Counted from the stretch's first letter, positions 15,671-26,460 are shown. The stretch is 64,000 nucleotides of DNA from Denitratisoma oestradiolicum (GCF_902813185.1 NZ_LR778301.1:682001-746000), one strand, 5' to 3'. Numbers and translations: made by a program. The notes: a model not told the origin generated them from the letters alone.

Positions 15671-16381
15671 GTGAATATCCACACCTTGAAGCAACTTACC
15701 GTAACCCTGGCTCTGGTTTCCCTGCTGGGGGGCTGCGCCACGTCGGGAAATCCCAAGGATCCGATCGAGGGCTTCAACCGTGCCGTGTTCGCTTTCAACG
15801 ACGGCCTGGACAAGGTGGTGATCAAGCCGGTGGCCCAGGGCTATGAGGCGACGCTGCCCCAGACCGCCCGTAACGGCGTGGCGAATTTCTTCGGCAATGT
15901 CGCGGATGTCTTCATTGGTGTGAATAACGTGCTTCAGGGCAAGATGCCCGAGGCGATCAACGATTTTGGCCGGGTCATGGTCAATACCACCCTGGGCATC
16001 CTGGGCTTCATGGACATCGCCTCCGATCTGGGGGTGGAAAAGCATGAGGAAGATTTTGGCCAGACCTTCGGCCACTGGGGCGTCGGCAGTGGCGCCTATG
16101 TGGTGCTCCCTGTCTTCGGTCCCCGCACGGTGCGCGATACGGTGGGTCTGGTGGCTGACGTCAATGTGGATCCGGTGGGCAATCTCAGCGATGTATCGTC
16201 CCGCAACACCCTGCTGGTGACCCGGCTGGTGAGCGATCGGACGGCCCTGCTGCCGGCCGACAAGGTGATCGAGGAGGCCGCCCTGGACAAGTATTCTTAC
16301 ATCCGGGACGGATATCTCCAACGTCGCCGCAGTCAGATATACGACGGGGCGCCGCCTCGTCTGGATGATGAAGAAGAATGA
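15671..16381 (+). CDS. mlaA: Outer-membrane lipoprotein MlaA (VacJ)
   Basis: A 236-residue outer-membrane lipoprotein that extracts mislocalised phospholipids from the outer leaflet. The lipobox SLLGGC places the lipidated cysteine at 22. The body has the VacJ motifs DPIEGFNRAVFAFNDGLD, FFGNVADVFIGVNNVLQGK, NTTLGILGFMDIASDLG and GSGAYVVLPVFGPRTVRDTVG. GTG start with an A/G-rich site upstream. In E. coli mlaA lies elsewhere; here it is inside the operon between mlaD and mlaC, an arrangement seen in many betaproteobacteria. Confidence 0.95.
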   Translation: MNIHTLKQLTVTLALVSLLGGCATSGNPKDPIEGFNRAVFAFNDGLDKVVIKPVAQGYEATLPQTARNGVANFFGNVADVFIGVNNVLQGKMPEAINDFGRVMVNTTLGILGFMDIASDLGVEKHEEDFGQTFGHWGVGSGAYVVLPVFGPRTVRDTVGLVADVNVDPVGNLSDVSSRNTLLVTRLVSDRTALLPADKVIEEAALDKYSYIRDGYLQRRRSQIYDGAPPRLDDEEE

Positions 16382-16398
16382 CTGATAAAGGAAAAATC

Positions 16399-17013
16399 AT
16401 GAAGTGGCTGTTGGGTTTGTGCGCGGGTCTGTTGCTTGCCGGATCGGTGTTGGCCGATGAAATGGCTGCGGATCTGCTGGTGCGTAACGTGACCACCGAG
16501 GTGCTGGACATTCTGCGCAAGGACAAGGAGATTCAGAGCGGCAGCACAAAAAAGGCCATGGAATTGGTCGAGAACAAGGTGCTGCCCCATTTCAATTTCC
16601 AGCGCATGACCGCCCAGGCGGTGGGCAAGGCCTGGCGCCAGGCCAGCCCGGCCCAGCAGAAATCCCTGATCGAGGAGTTCAAGACCCTGCTGGTGCGTAC
16701 CTATTCCAATGCCCTGACGGCCTACAAGAGCCAGGTGGTGGACTTCAAGCCTCTCAAGGCGGCGCCCTCCGATACCGAGGTGACGGTGCGCACCGAGATC
16801 AAACAGGCCGGCGGCAAGCCTATCTCCCTCAATTACGTGCTGGAAAAGACCGGTAACCACTGGATGGTGATCGACATGGTGATCGCCGATATCAGTCAGG
16901 TCACCAATTATCGGGACCAGTTCCGCCAGGAGCTGGCCAACGGGGGCCTGGATGGCCTGATCCATTCCCTGGAAGCCAAGAACAAGTCCGCCGAGGCCCC
17001 CGCGAAAAAATGA
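16399..17013 (+). CDS. mlaC: Periplasmic phospholipid-binding protein MlaC
   Basis: A 204-residue periplasmic carrier that ferries phospholipid between MlaA and MlaFEDB. The start at 16399 is favoured by AAGGAAAA about 5 bases upstream and an immediate signal peptide (MKWLLGLCAGLLLAGSVLA); an ATG at 16378 overlapping the mlaA stop is in frame. The core includes LPHFNFQRMTAQAVGKAWRQ, FKTLLVRTYSNAL and NGGLDGLI, all MlaC/Ttg2D landmarks. It overlaps mlaB by four bases. Confidence 0.94.
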   Translation: MKWLLGLCAGLLLAGSVLADEMAADLLVRNVTTEVLDILRKDKEIQSGSTKKAMELVENKVLPHFNFQRMTAQAVGKAWRQASPAQQKSLIEEFKTLLVRTYSNALTAYKSQVVDFKPLKAAPSDTEVTVRTEIKQAGGKPISLNYVLEKTGNHWMVIDMVIADISQVTNYRDQFRQELANGGLDGLIHSLEAKNKSAEAPAKK

Positions 17014-17291
17014 TACGGGCGGCGGATGATCGTTTGCTGGTCGATGGCGCCATGACCCTGCCCCGGGCCTCCGCACTGCTGGCGGAGGGGCTGGAGGCAT
17101 TGACCCGGGACTCGGCGGTATTCGATCTGGCCGCCGTGTCGGAGGTGGATTCCTCATCCATCGCCGTGGTCTTCGGCTGGATGCGGGAGGCCCGCCGGCT
17201 GGGCAAGAACCTGCGCATCGTCAATCCGCCCCAGGACATGCTGAGCCTCGCCACCGTCTATGGCGTAAGCGAACTGCTGCCCCTGGCCTGA
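17010..17291 (+). CDS. mlaB: STAS-domain protein MlaB
   Basis: A 93-residue STAS-domain protein that binds MlaF and stabilises the ABC complex. FDLAAVSEVDSSSIAVVFGWMREARR holds the conserved Asp-Ser-Ser loop, and LRIVNPPQDMLSLATVYGV is the usual C-terminal strand/helix. ATGA overlap with mlaC. Confidence 0.92.
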   Translation: MIRAADDRLLVDGAMTLPRASALLAEGLEALTRDSAVFDLAAVSEVDSSSIAVVFGWMREARRLGKNLRIVNPPQDMLSLATVYGVSELLPLA

Positions 17292-17314
17292 GCGGCAACG
17301 GGTAGTCCCCATCC

Positions 17315-18226
17315 ATGGCAACCGCGATTCTGGTCCGGGGACTGACCAAGCGTTATGGCGTGGTCCAGGCCGTGGATGGCGTGGACCTGGAAGTGGCGGA
17401 GGGAGAGTTCTTCGGCTTGCTGGGCCCCAATGGTGCTGGCAAGACCACCCTGATCTCCGCCCTGGCAGGCCTGGTGCGGCCCGATGCCGGCCGGATCGAG
17501 GTCCTGGGCAAGGATGTCCAGAACCAGTACCGCGAAGCCCGCCGTCTGCTCGGCGTGGTGCCCCAGGAACTGGTGTTCGATCCCTTCTTTACGGTACGGG
17601 AAACCCTGCGCATCCAGTCCGGCTATTTCGGCATACGCCACAACGACGACTGGATCGACGAAATCCTTTCCAGTCTGGATCTGACCGGCAAGGCCGATAC
17701 CTCCACCCGTGCCCTTTCCGGTGGCATGAAGCGGCGGGTGCTGGTGGCCCAGGCCCTGGTTCATCGTCCCCCGGTGATCGTGCTCGACGAACCTACGGCC
17801 GGTGTCGATGTGGAACTGCGGCAGACCCTGTGGCGCTTCATTCAGCGCCTCAACCGGGAGGGCCACACCATTGTGCTCACCACCCACTACCTGGAAGAGG
17901 CGGAAAGCTATTGCGGCCGCATCGCCATGCTCAAGGCCGGGCGGGTGGTGGCTCTGGACACCACTTCCAATCTGCTGCGGCGTTTTTCCCAGCACAGCCT
18001 GCGCCTGCGCCTCGCGGAAGGCGATGCGCTGCCGGCCGAGATCGCTGCCATTGCCGGGCAGCGAGGCAATCAATGGGTTCTGTCCCTGGACCGCTTCGAG
18101 CAGGTGGAGGCGGTGCTGGCGACGGTGCGGGCCGCCGGCTGCACCATAGAGGATATGGAACTGGGCAAGCCGGATCTGGAGGAGGTCTTCGTCAAGCTCA
18201 TGGGCCGGGAGGAGTTGCCCCTGTGA
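17315..18226 (+). CDS. ABC-2 type exporter ATPase (YadG-like)
   Basis: A 303-residue ATPase. Walker A GPNGAGKTT, signature LSGGMKRRVLVAQAL, Walker B VIVLDEPTAGVDVELRQ and TTHYLEEAESYC identify the DrrA/YadG branch. The C-terminal 70 residues form the extra domain usual in these proteins (ELGKPDLEEVFVKLMGRE). It is coupled to the permease by a GTGA overlap and follows mlaB by 23 bases, so it may be co-transcribed with mla. The substrate is unknown. Confidence 0.9.
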   Translation: MATAILVRGLTKRYGVVQAVDGVDLEVAEGEFFGLLGPNGAGKTTLISALAGLVRPDAGRIEVLGKDVQNQYREARRLLGVVPQELVFDPFFTVRETLRIQSGYFGIRHNDDWIDEILSSLDLTGKADTSTRALSGGMKRRVLVAQALVHRPPVIVLDEPTAGVDVELRQTLWRFIQRLNREGHTIVLTTHYLEEAESYCGRIAMLKAGRVVALDTTSNLLRRFSQHSLRLRLAEGDALPAEIAAIAGQRGNQWVLSLDRFEQVEAVLATVRAAGCTIEDMELGKPDLEEVFVKLMGREELPL

Positions 18227-18978
18227 CTGCCTTTCTGACCCTGCTCAACAAAGAACTGCTGCGCTTCTGGAAAGTGGGTTTCCAGACCCTGGCCGCCCCG
18301 GTGATCACGGCCATGCTCTACCTGCTGATCTTCTCCCATGTGCTGGAGGATCACGTCCGGGTCTATGGCACCCTGCGCTACACCACCTTCCTGGTGCCGG
18401 GGCTGGTGATGATGTCCATCCTTCAGAATTCCTTCGCCAATGCCTCCTCCTCCCTGATTCAGTCCAAGGTGATGGGCAGCATCGTCTTCATCCTCCTTTC
18501 CCCCGTTTCCTACGGGGCCTTCTTCGCGGCCTATGTCATCGCCGCCGCCCTGCGTGGTGCGATGGTGGGGATCGGCGTGCTGCTGGTGACCCTCTGGTTC
18601 GCCCCGATGCAATTCACTCATCCCCTCTGGATTCTCGTCTTCGCCCTGCTGGGTGGGGCGCTGTTGGGAACCCTGGGCGTTCTGGCCGGCCTGTGGGCGG
18701 ACAAGTTCGATCAACTGGCCGCCTTCCAGAATTTTCTGATCATGCCCCTCACCTTCCTGTCCGGGGTGTTCTATTCCATTCATTCCCTGCCGCCCTTCTG
18801 GCAGGGTGTCTCCCATTACAATCCGGTCTTCTACTTGATCGACGGGTTTCGCTACGGCTTCTTCGGGCTTTCCGACGTGTCGCCCTGGCAAAGCCTGGCC
18901 GTGGCCTCATCGGGCTTCGTCCTGATGACGGCCCTTTCCCTGGAACTGCTGCGACGCGGCTACAAACTGAGAACCTGA
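18223..18978 (+). CDS. ABC-2 type exporter permease (YadH-like)
   Basis: A 251-residue membrane protein with six hydrophobic helices. The GTG at 18223 overlaps the ATPase stop (GTGA) and gives VTAFLTLLNKELLRFWKVGFQTLAAP, the normal N-terminus of YadH-type permeases. ABC-2 hallmarks are FLVPGLVMMSILQNSFANASSSLIQSK and LTFLSGVFYSIHSLPPFWQ. Its location directly after mlaFEDACB and before ibaG-murA is a conserved betaproteobacterial arrangement. Confidence 0.92.
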   Translation: MTAFLTLLNKELLRFWKVGFQTLAAPVITAMLYLLIFSHVLEDHVRVYGTLRYTTFLVPGLVMMSILQNSFANASSSLIQSKVMGSIVFILLSPVSYGAFFAAYVIAAALRGAMVGIGVLLVTLWFAPMQFTHPLWILVFALLGGALLGTLGVLAGLWADKFDQLAAFQNFLIMPLTFLSGVFYSIHSLPPFWQGVSHYNPVFYLIDGFRYGFFGLSDVSPWQSLAVASSGFVLMTALSLELLRRGYKLRT

Positions 18979-18981
18979 ACC

Positions 18982-20470
<1,489 letters not shown>

Positions 20471-20497
20471 AATCAGTCCTCTCCTGAAAGGCACACC

Positions 20498-21142
20498 GTG
20501 AACGGCATTACCATCGCCCTCTCCAAGGGCCGTATCTTCGACGAGACCCTGCCCTTGCTGGCGGCGGCGGGTATTGTTCCCGCCGAGAACCCGGAAAAAT
20601 CCCGCAAGCTGATCATCGGCACCAACCGCGACGATGTGCGGGTGGTGATCGTGCGGGCCTCCGATGTGCCCACCTACGTCCAGTACGGCGCCGCCGATCT
20701 GGGCATCGCCGGCAAGGACGTGCTGATCGAGCATGGTGGTGCCGGGCTCTACCAGCCCCTGGATCTGAATATCGCCAAATGTCGGATGTGCGTCGCCGTC
20801 CCCGCCGGCTTCGACTACGCCTCGGCGGTGCGCCAGGGCGCGCGGCTGAAGGTGGCCACCAAATATCTCAATACGGCTCGAGCGCATTTCGCCGCCAAGG
20901 GCGTTCATGTGGACTTGATCAAACTCTACGGCTCCATGGAACTGGCGCCCCTGGTGGGGCTGGCTGACGCCATCGTGGACCTGGTATCCAGCGGCAGCAC
21001 CCTCAAGGCCAATAATCTGGTTGAGGTGGAGGAAATCATGGACATTTCTTCCCGATTGGTGGTCAATCAGGCATCCCTCAAGGTGAAGCGCGAATTGCTG
21101 CAACCAGTGATAGAACGCTTTGCCCAGGCGATTCCGGCATGA
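20498..21142 (+). CDS. hisG: ATP phosphoribosyltransferase, short form HisG
   Basis: A 214-residue short-form HisG catalysing the first step of histidine synthesis (ATP + PRPP). [37 protein letters not shown] and the PRPP loop [18 protein letters not shown] are present. The C-terminal histidine-binding ACT-like domain is absent, so a HisZ regulatory partner, not in this window, should be required. GTG start with GAAAGG upstream. The gene overlaps hisD (ATGA). Confidence 0.96.
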   Translation: MNGITIALSKGRIFDETLPLLAAAGIVPAENPEKSRKLIIGTNRDDVRVVIVRASDVPTYVQYGAADLGIAGKDVLIEHGGAGLYQPLDLNIAKCRMCVAVPAGFDYASAVRQGARLKVATKYLNTARAHFAAKGVHVDLIKLYGSMELAPLVGLADAIVDLVSSGSTLKANNLVEVEEIMDISSRLVVNQASLKVKRELLQPVIERFAQAIPA

Positions 21143-22449
21143 GTGTCCAACTGAGTCTGCGGCGCCTCTCCAGCCGTGACCCGGAATTCCTGTCCGCCCT
21201 GGATGGGCTGCTGGCCTTCGACAATTCCACCGACGAGGCCATCGAGCGCACGGTGGCCGAGATCCTGATCCAGGTGCGCACCCTGGGGGATGGGGCAGTG
21301 CTGGAATACACCCGTCGCTTCGACTGCCTCCAGGTGGCGTCCATGGTGGAGCTGGAACTGGCGCCGGCCGTATTGGCCGCCGCTTTCGCCGGCTTGCCGA
21401 AAGATCAAAAACAGGCGCTGGAGATCGCCGCCCATCGCATCCGCATCTACCACGAGCGGCAGAAGGCCGATTCCTGGGAGTACACCGAGGCCGATGGCAC
21501 TCGTCTGGGCCAGAAGGTGACCCCCCTGGATCGGGCAGGGCTCTATGTGCCCGGTGGCAAGGCCGCCTACCCCTCGTCGGTGCTGATGAACGCCATTCCC
21601 GCCAAGGTGGCGGGGGTTGGCGAGTTGATCATGGTGGTGCCCACCCCCGCTGGCGAGCGCAATGCCCTGGTGTTGGCGGCCGCCCATCTGGCCGGAGTGG
21701 ACCGGGTATTCACCATCGGGGGTGCCCAGGCGGTGGCGGCCCTGGCCTACGGTACTCAGACCATTCCCCAGGTGGACAAGATCGTCGGCCCCGGCAATGC
21801 CTACGTGGCCGCCGCCAAGCGCCGGGTCTTCGGTACCGTGGGCATCGACATGGTGGCCGGTCCCTCCGAGGTGCTGATCATCGCCGACGGGTCCGTCGAT
21901 CCGGACTGGATTGCCATGGACCTCTTCGCCCAGGCCGAGCACGACGAGATGGCCCAGTCCATCCTGCTTTGCCCCGACGCCGCCTATATCGAGCGGGTCG
22001 CTGCCAGCATCGCCCGGCTGCTGCCGGAAATGCCGCGCAGGGAGGTGATCGCGGCCTCCCTCGCCGGGCGCGGGGCGCTGATCCAGGTCAGCGATCTGGC
22101 CGAGGCCTGCGTGATCGCCAACCGCATTGCCCCCGAGCACCTGGAGCTGGCGGTGGCCGACCCCGAACCCCTGGTGGGCCGGATTCGTCATGCCGGGGCG
22201 ATCTTTATTGGCCCCTATGCCTCAGAGTCCCTCGGCGACTATTGCGCCGGGCCGGACCATGTGTTGCCCACCTCCCGCAGCGCCCGTTTTTCCAGTCCCC
22301 TGGGCGTCTATGACTTCCAGAAGCGCACCAGCCTGATCCAAGTGTCCGCTGCCGGCGCCCGCAGCCTCGGCGCTGTGGCCTCGGTGATCGCCCGGGGCGA
22401 GGGCCTGGTCGCCCATGCCCGGGCGGCCGAACTGCGGATGGAGAAGTAG
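21139..22449 (+). CDS. hisD: Histidinol dehydrogenase HisD
   Basis: A 436-residue zinc enzyme performing the two NAD-dependent oxidations that finish histidine synthesis. [62 protein letters not shown] and APEHLEL are the canonical blocks, including the zinc- and substrate-binding His/Asp/Glu residues. No other his gene follows in the window; a sensor kinase begins 10 bases after the stop. Confidence 0.97.
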   Translation: MSVQLSLRRLSSRDPEFLSALDGLLAFDNSTDEAIERTVAEILIQVRTLGDGAVLEYTRRFDCLQVASMVELELAPAVLAAAFAGLPKDQKQALEIAAHRIRIYHERQKADSWEYTEADGTRLGQKVTPLDRAGLYVPGGKAAYPSSVLMNAIPAKVAGVGELIMVVPTPAGERNALVLAAAHLAGVDRVFTIGGAQAVAALAYGTQTIPQVDKIVGPGNAYVAAAKRRVFGTVGIDMVAGPSEVLIIADGSVDPDWIAMDLFAQAEHDEMAQSILLCPDAAYIERVAASIARLLPEMPRREVIAASLAGRGALIQVSDLAEACVIANRIAPEHLELAVADPEPLVGRIRHAGAIFIGPYASESLGDYCAGPDHVLPTSRSARFSSPLGVYDFQKRTSLIQVSAAGARSLGAVASVIARGEGLVAHARAAELRMEK

Positions 22450-22459
22450 CCTCCTGTCC

Positions 22460-23698
22460 ATGTCCAGCCCCTCCATGGTCCCGGATGCAAGCCTGCATCT
22501 GTCGCTGTCATTGCGGGATGAGGGAAATCACGGATATCAGGGCGATGCACTGCATGCTTCCGGGCTGGATCACCAGGCCGCCCTGGAAATGCTCAAGGAA
22601 AGCGAGGATCGCTTTCGCGCCCTGGCCAGCAATCTGCCGGGGATGGTGTTCCAGTTGGCCCGGATGGGTGATGGCGGCCTGCGCTTCCTGTACGTCAGCG
22701 AAGGGGGGCAGAAGCTGCTGGGGGTGAAACCCCATGAGGTGCTGGGTTCCTTCCTGTGCTTTCTCGATGCCATCGATCCCGCGGAACGACCTTCCCTGCT
22801 CCAGGCGATCGATGCCTCGGCCCGAGGTCTGACGATACTCAACTGGGAAGGTCGTACCCGGGGACGGGGCCAGCCGCGCCAGAAATGGATCAATCTGCGT
22901 TCCTCGCCCCGGCTCCAGGAAGACGGCAGCATTCACTGGCACGGCATCGCCACGGACATTTCCCGCAGCAAGGAAGCCGAGGCGGCCCTGCGTCGTTCCC
23001 GGGAGCAACTGGCCGAGCTGTCCTCCTATCTGGAGGCGGCCAAGGAGGAGGAACGGGAACGCATCGCCCGGGATATCCATGACGAGCTGGGCAGTCTGCT
23101 GGTGGCGATCAAGATCGAGGTGGCTCTGTTGTCCGCCAAGTTGCCGGCTGCCGCGGAAAAGCTCAAGGCCAAGGCCCAGGCCGTCGAGAGCCTGCTGGAT
23201 CAAGCCATGGGCACGGCGAGCCGGGTGGCCCGGGAACTGCGTCCGGGCATCCTCAAGGAGTTTGGCCTCCATGCGGCCATCGAGTGCCAGGCCGAGGACT
23301 TCACTCAGCGTACCGGCATTGCCTGCCGGGTGCAGTGCGCGGGGGATGTCGCCGAACTGGGAGAAGCTGTTTCCCTGGCCATCTTCCGGGTGGTGCAGGA
23401 GGCCCTGACCAATGTGGCCAAGCATGCCCACGCCTCCCTGGTGGCGTTACGCCTGGAGCAGGATGGCAGCCACATCGTGCTGGAAGTGCGAGACAATGGC
23501 CGGGGTATTGCCGAGGATGACGTGGGCAAGCCGAAATCCTTCGGTCTGCGCGGCATTCGCGAACGCTGCCGCAGCCTGGCCGGGGAGTTTCGCATCGCGG
23601 CGGGCGAGCAGGGCGGCACCCATCTCTTCCTGCGCCTGCCTCTGGATGGACAGGCTCCGATCACGGTCGAGGAAGAACGCCAGAAGAACCTTTTTTAA
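22460..23698 (+). CDS. PAS-domain sensor histidine kinase (HisKA_3, NarL/LuxR partner type)
   Basis: A 412-residue, apparently soluble sensor kinase with no membrane segment. A PAS domain with PAC tail spans about residues 48-170 (FRALASNLPGMVFQL ... WHGIATDISRSKEAEAALRR), then a coiled coil and a HisKA_3 dimerisation helix with the phosphorylated His207 in RIARDIHDELGSLL. The ATPase has NVAKHA, DNGRGI and GLRGIRERC boxes. The ATG at 22460 is chosen for position after hisD; its ribosome site is weak and 22475 is an alternative. The partner is most likely the LuxR-type regulator 168 bases downstream. The signal sensed is unknown. Confidence 0.88.
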   Translation: MSSPSMVPDASLHLSLSLRDEGNHGYQGDALHASGLDHQAALEMLKESEDRFRALASNLPGMVFQLARMGDGGLRFLYVSEGGQKLLGVKPHEVLGSFLCFLDAIDPAERPSLLQAIDASARGLTILNWEGRTRGRGQPRQKWINLRSSPRLQEDGSIHWHGIATDISRSKEAEAALRRSREQLAELSSYLEAAKEEERERIARDIHDELGSLLVAIKIEVALLSAKLPAAAEKLKAKAQAVESLLDQAMGTASRVARELRPGILKEFGLHAAIECQAEDFTQRTGIACRVQCAGDVAELGEAVSLAIFRVVQEALTNVAKHAHASLVALRLEQDGSHIVLEVRDNGRGIAEDDVGKPKSFGLRGIRERCRSLAGEFRIAAGEQGGTHLFLRLPLDGQAPITVEEERQKNLF

Positions 23699-23700
23699 CG

Positions 23701-23858
23701 TGAAAAAGCATTAACGGAGCCGAGTGTGACCATCGAGCGTAGCGAGCCGATAAGCAGCCCCGCCCCGGGGCGGGGTATGGGGATGGGGGGCGTTCAATTT
23801 GTCTTTGCGCATTTTCATCCTCTGAGGGGTGGGTGTGCGGGCGGTCATGCGCGTTAGA
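23701..23858 (+). repeat. Dispersed repeat A, copy 1
   Basis: Occupies nearly all of the gap between the kinase and the response regulator. It shares with copy 2 (26317-26443), in the same order and orientation, a 30-base block around TCGAGCGTAGCGAGCC, a G-rich block leading into GGCGTTCA...TTTGCGCATT...CATCCTC, and a terminal CATGCGCGTTAGA. An extra CG-rich palindrome (CCCCGCCCCGGGGCGGGG) is present only in this copy. Confidence 0.85.
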
Positions 23859-23866
23859 TTGTGTCC

Positions 23867-24508
23867 ATGCCCGACAAGATCCATGTCCTGATTGCCGATG
23901 ACCATGCCATTGTGCGGCAGGGCTTGAAGCAGATTCTTTCCGAAACCGAGGACATGGTGGTGACCGGCGAGGCCGAGGACGGCGCGGATGCCCTGCGTCT
24001 GGCCCGCCAGCAGAGTTGGGATGTCTTTCTGCTGGATGTGACCATGCCCAATCGTAACGGCATCGATACCCTGAAACAATTGAAGAAGGAGTTCCCCCGT
24101 CTGCCGGTACTGATCCTCAGCATGCATCCCGAGGAGCAATACGCCGTGCGGGCCATCAAGTCCGGGGCAGCGGGTTATCTGACCAAACAGAGCGCGCCGG
24201 AACTGCTGGTCACCGCCATTCGGCAGGTGGCGGCCGGCAAACGTTTCATCAGCCCCAGTCTGGCGGAGCAGCTCGCCAATGCACTAGCCGATGACAGTGA
24301 CAAATTGCCACACGAACGGGTATCGGATCGGGAATATCAGGTGCTTTCCCGCATCGCTGCCGGCAAGACTCTGACCCAGATCGCCGAGGAACTGAACCTG
24401 AGCGTCAAGACCGTCAGCGAATATCGCAAACGACTGATGGAAAAAATGCGTCTGGAGACCACGGCGGATCTGATTCGTTATGGCCTGGAACATGGTCTGG
24501 TGCAATGA
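23867..24508 (+). CDS. LuxR/NarL-type response regulator
   Basis: A 213-residue two-component regulator. The receiver domain (1-120) has the acidic pair DD at 11-12, phosphoacceptor Asp57 in LLDVTMPN, and Lys in YLTKQ. A LuxR HTH follows: LSDRE-like VSDREYQVLSRIAAGKTLTQIAEELNLSVKTVSEYRKRLMEKM. GTG at 23861 would add two residues. It presumably answers to the upstream PAS kinase and could control the following cyclase gene; targets are unknown. The start sits directly at the right end of repeat A copy 1. Confidence 0.9.
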   Translation: MPDKIHVLIADDHAIVRQGLKQILSETEDMVVTGEAEDGADALRLARQQSWDVFLLDVTMPNRNGIDTLKQLKKEFPRLPVLILSMHPEEQYAVRAIKSGAAGYLTKQSAPELLVTAIRQVAAGKRFISPSLAEQLANALADDSDKLPHERVSDREYQVLSRIAAGKTLTQIAEELNLSVKTVSEYRKRLMEKMRLETTADLIRYGLEHGLVQ

Positions 24509-24540
24509 TGCAACTCATCCACCACCCATCGGTTTGAACC

Positions 24541-26316
24541 ATGCCGGAATTTACCCAGCCATCCGAAATTGCCCGTGAGGTGTTGCGCCGTCTGGCGCAA
24601 CAGCGCATTCCGCCCACCCCGGACAACTATCTGCGGCTCTACCACGAGATAGCCGGGACCCAGGTCGTGGAGACCTTTCCCGAGCGTTCATTGAAAACGA
24701 TGGTGGCCGGGCTGCCCAGGAACACGCCGGAACAGTCGAAGATGGTGCGGCAACTGGAGAATGCCATTGCCGCCAGGCAGTGGGGGGGGCTGGCCGCCGC
24801 CATGAAGGAGCTGATGTCCAAGGCCGGAGAAGCGCACCCTGATTGGGCCGGTGTGATCCGGGAAATATTGATCCAGTCGGAAACCCCTGCCGTGGGATTG
24901 ACCGTGGCAAAGAAGCGGGAGGCCCTGGATCATGTGTTGACCTCCTCGGCAAATCCGGAAATGCTGTTGCAGCGGCTGAATTCCTTGATGCGCAGTTGGT
25001 CCCAGAGTCATGTCAGCGAGGGGGTGCAACTGGTGGATGGAGTGGCGGAGCCCCCCCTGCCCCGGGGGACGCCGCCGACAGCGGCGGCACCGGCATCCGG
25101 GGCCGCCGGCAAGGTCTTGAATCCGGAGTTGCGGGATCTGGTGGGGCAGTTGCTCGAAAACGGCATCGCCACCCTGGTGGCCGACAGTGCCGACCTGGGT
25201 GAGGAGGCCCTGGCTCTGGCGGCGTCCATACGGGCAGTGGTCAGCGCGGAGGAACTGACAGCCTTTCATGGACGCCTGAAAAAATTCACCTATCGCCTGC
25301 AGTTCGTCGCCGAAGATCAGGCGGAAATGCGGGGTTCCCTGCTGCATCTGCTGAAGCTGCTGGTGGAGAACATCTCCGAGATCGTGGTGGATGATCAGTG
25401 GCTACAGGGGCAGATCGCGATAGTGGCCGATCTGGTCAGTCAGCCCCCCGATCTACGGCGCCTGGACGATGTGGAGCGCAAGCTCAAGGACCTGATCTAC
25501 AAGCAGGGTGCCCTGAAGAAAAGCCTGAGCGATGCTCAGGACCGGCTCAAGTCCATGCTGGCCACATTTGTGGATCGCCTGGCGGATTTCAGCGCCAGCA
25601 CCGGCGACTATCACGACAAGATCGAACATTGCGCCCAGCGCATCAGCCGGGCCGGTGATATCACCGAACTGACCGATGTGCTGGATGAGGTCATGCGGGA
25701 AACCCGGGTGATCCAGATCTCGGCCCGGAACTCCCGGGATGAACTGATGGAAATGCGGCACCGGGCCGACGAAGCGGAAAAGGAAATCTTCCGCCTGCAA
25801 AAGGAACTGGCCGAGGCCAGCGACATGGTTCGCCATGATGCCCTGACCGGTGCCCTGAATCGGCGCGGCATGGACGAGGCCCTGGAGCGGGAAGTGGCTC
25901 GGGCGCGCCGCCATGGGGGGGGTGTGTGCATGGCCCTGCTGGACGTGGATAACTTCAAACGCATTAACGACAGTCTGGGGCATGAGGCGGGAGATGCGGC
26001 CCTGGTGCATCTGGTCCGGGTGGTCAAGGACACCATCCGTCCCCAGGACACCCTGGCCCGCTATGGCGGCGAGGAATTCGTCATTCTTCTGCCGGACACT
26101 TCCCTTGACGACAGCGTGAATGCCATGACTCGGGTGCAGCGGGAACTGACTCGGAGGTTCTTCATGCACAAGAACGAAAAACTCCTGATAACCTTCAGTT
26201 GCGGTGTTGCCGAACTGGGGGGCGAGGAGCCTCCCGCCGATGGCCTGAAGCGCGCCGATGCAGCCATGTACCTGGCCAAGCGGGGCGGCAAGAACCGGGT
26301 CGTGGCGGCTTGTTAA
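24541..26316 (+). CDS. GGDEF-domain diguanylate cyclase with long helical N-terminus
   Basis: A 591-residue predicted c-di-GMP synthase. The C-terminal GGDEF domain (about 430-591) begins HDALTGALNRRGMDEALERE and carries the active site RYGGEEF at 507-513. An inhibitory I-site RPQD at 500-503 is spaced correctly, so product feedback is likely. The first ~400 residues are soluble and helix-rich (N-terminal IAREVLRRLAQQRIPPTPDNYLRLYHEI; a long coiled coil at about 390-425) without a recognised sensor domain; this unit recurs in betaproteobacterial cyclases. It starts 32 bases after the response regulator and is probably co-transcribed with it. Confidence 0.9.
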   Translation: MPEFTQPSEIAREVLRRLAQQRIPPTPDNYLRLYHEIAGTQVVETFPERSLKTMVAGLPRNTPEQSKMVRQLENAIAARQWGGLAAAMKELMSKAGEAHPDWAGVIREILIQSETPAVGLTVAKKREALDHVLTSSANPEMLLQRLNSLMRSWSQSHVSEGVQLVDGVAEPPLPRGTPPTAAAPASGAAGKVLNPELRDLVGQLLENGIATLVADSADLGEEALALAASIRAVVSAEELTAFHGRLKKFTYRLQFVAEDQAEMRGSLLHLLKLLVENISEIVVDDQWLQGQIAIVADLVSQPPDLRRLDDVERKLKDLIYKQGALKKSLSDAQDRLKSMLATFVDRLADFSASTGDYHDKIEHCAQRISRAGDITELTDVLDEVMRETRVIQISARNSRDELMEMRHRADEAEKEIFRLQKELAEASDMVRHDALTGALNRRGMDEALEREVARARRHGGGVCMALLDVDNFKRINDSLGHEAGDAALVHLVRVVKDTIRPQDTLARYGGEEFVILLPDTSLDDSVNAMTRVQRELTRRFFMHKNEKLLITFSCGVAELGGEEPPADGLKRADAAMYLAKRGGKNRVVAAC

Positions 26317-26443
26317 GGTGAATAGCATTCGAAACCGAGTGTGGTCATCGAGCGTAGCGAGCCGTTCATGGGGGTGGGGGGCGTTCATTTGCCTTTGCGC
26401 ATTGGCATCCTCGGGGGCGGTCCTGGCGACCATGCGCGTTAGA
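26317..26443 (+). repeat. Dispersed repeat A, copy 2
   Basis: Fills the gap between the cyclase stop and rfbB. The matching blocks are at 26335-26364, 26370-26412 and 26428-26443, collinear with copy 1. Both copies begin right after the upstream stop codon and end within 20 bases of the next start codon. Confidence 0.85.
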
Positions 26444-26460
26444 AACTCTGTTGGAAAATC

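Noticed and set aside
14477..16321. 614-codon minus-strand frame opposite mlaE, mlaD and mlaA
   Set aside because: His/Gly/Gln-rich shadow composition and fully covered by confident plus-strand genes.
23701..26443. CRISPR-like direct repeats
   Set aside because: Only two long, imperfect copies about 2.5 kb apart with genes between them; no spacer array and no cas genes.
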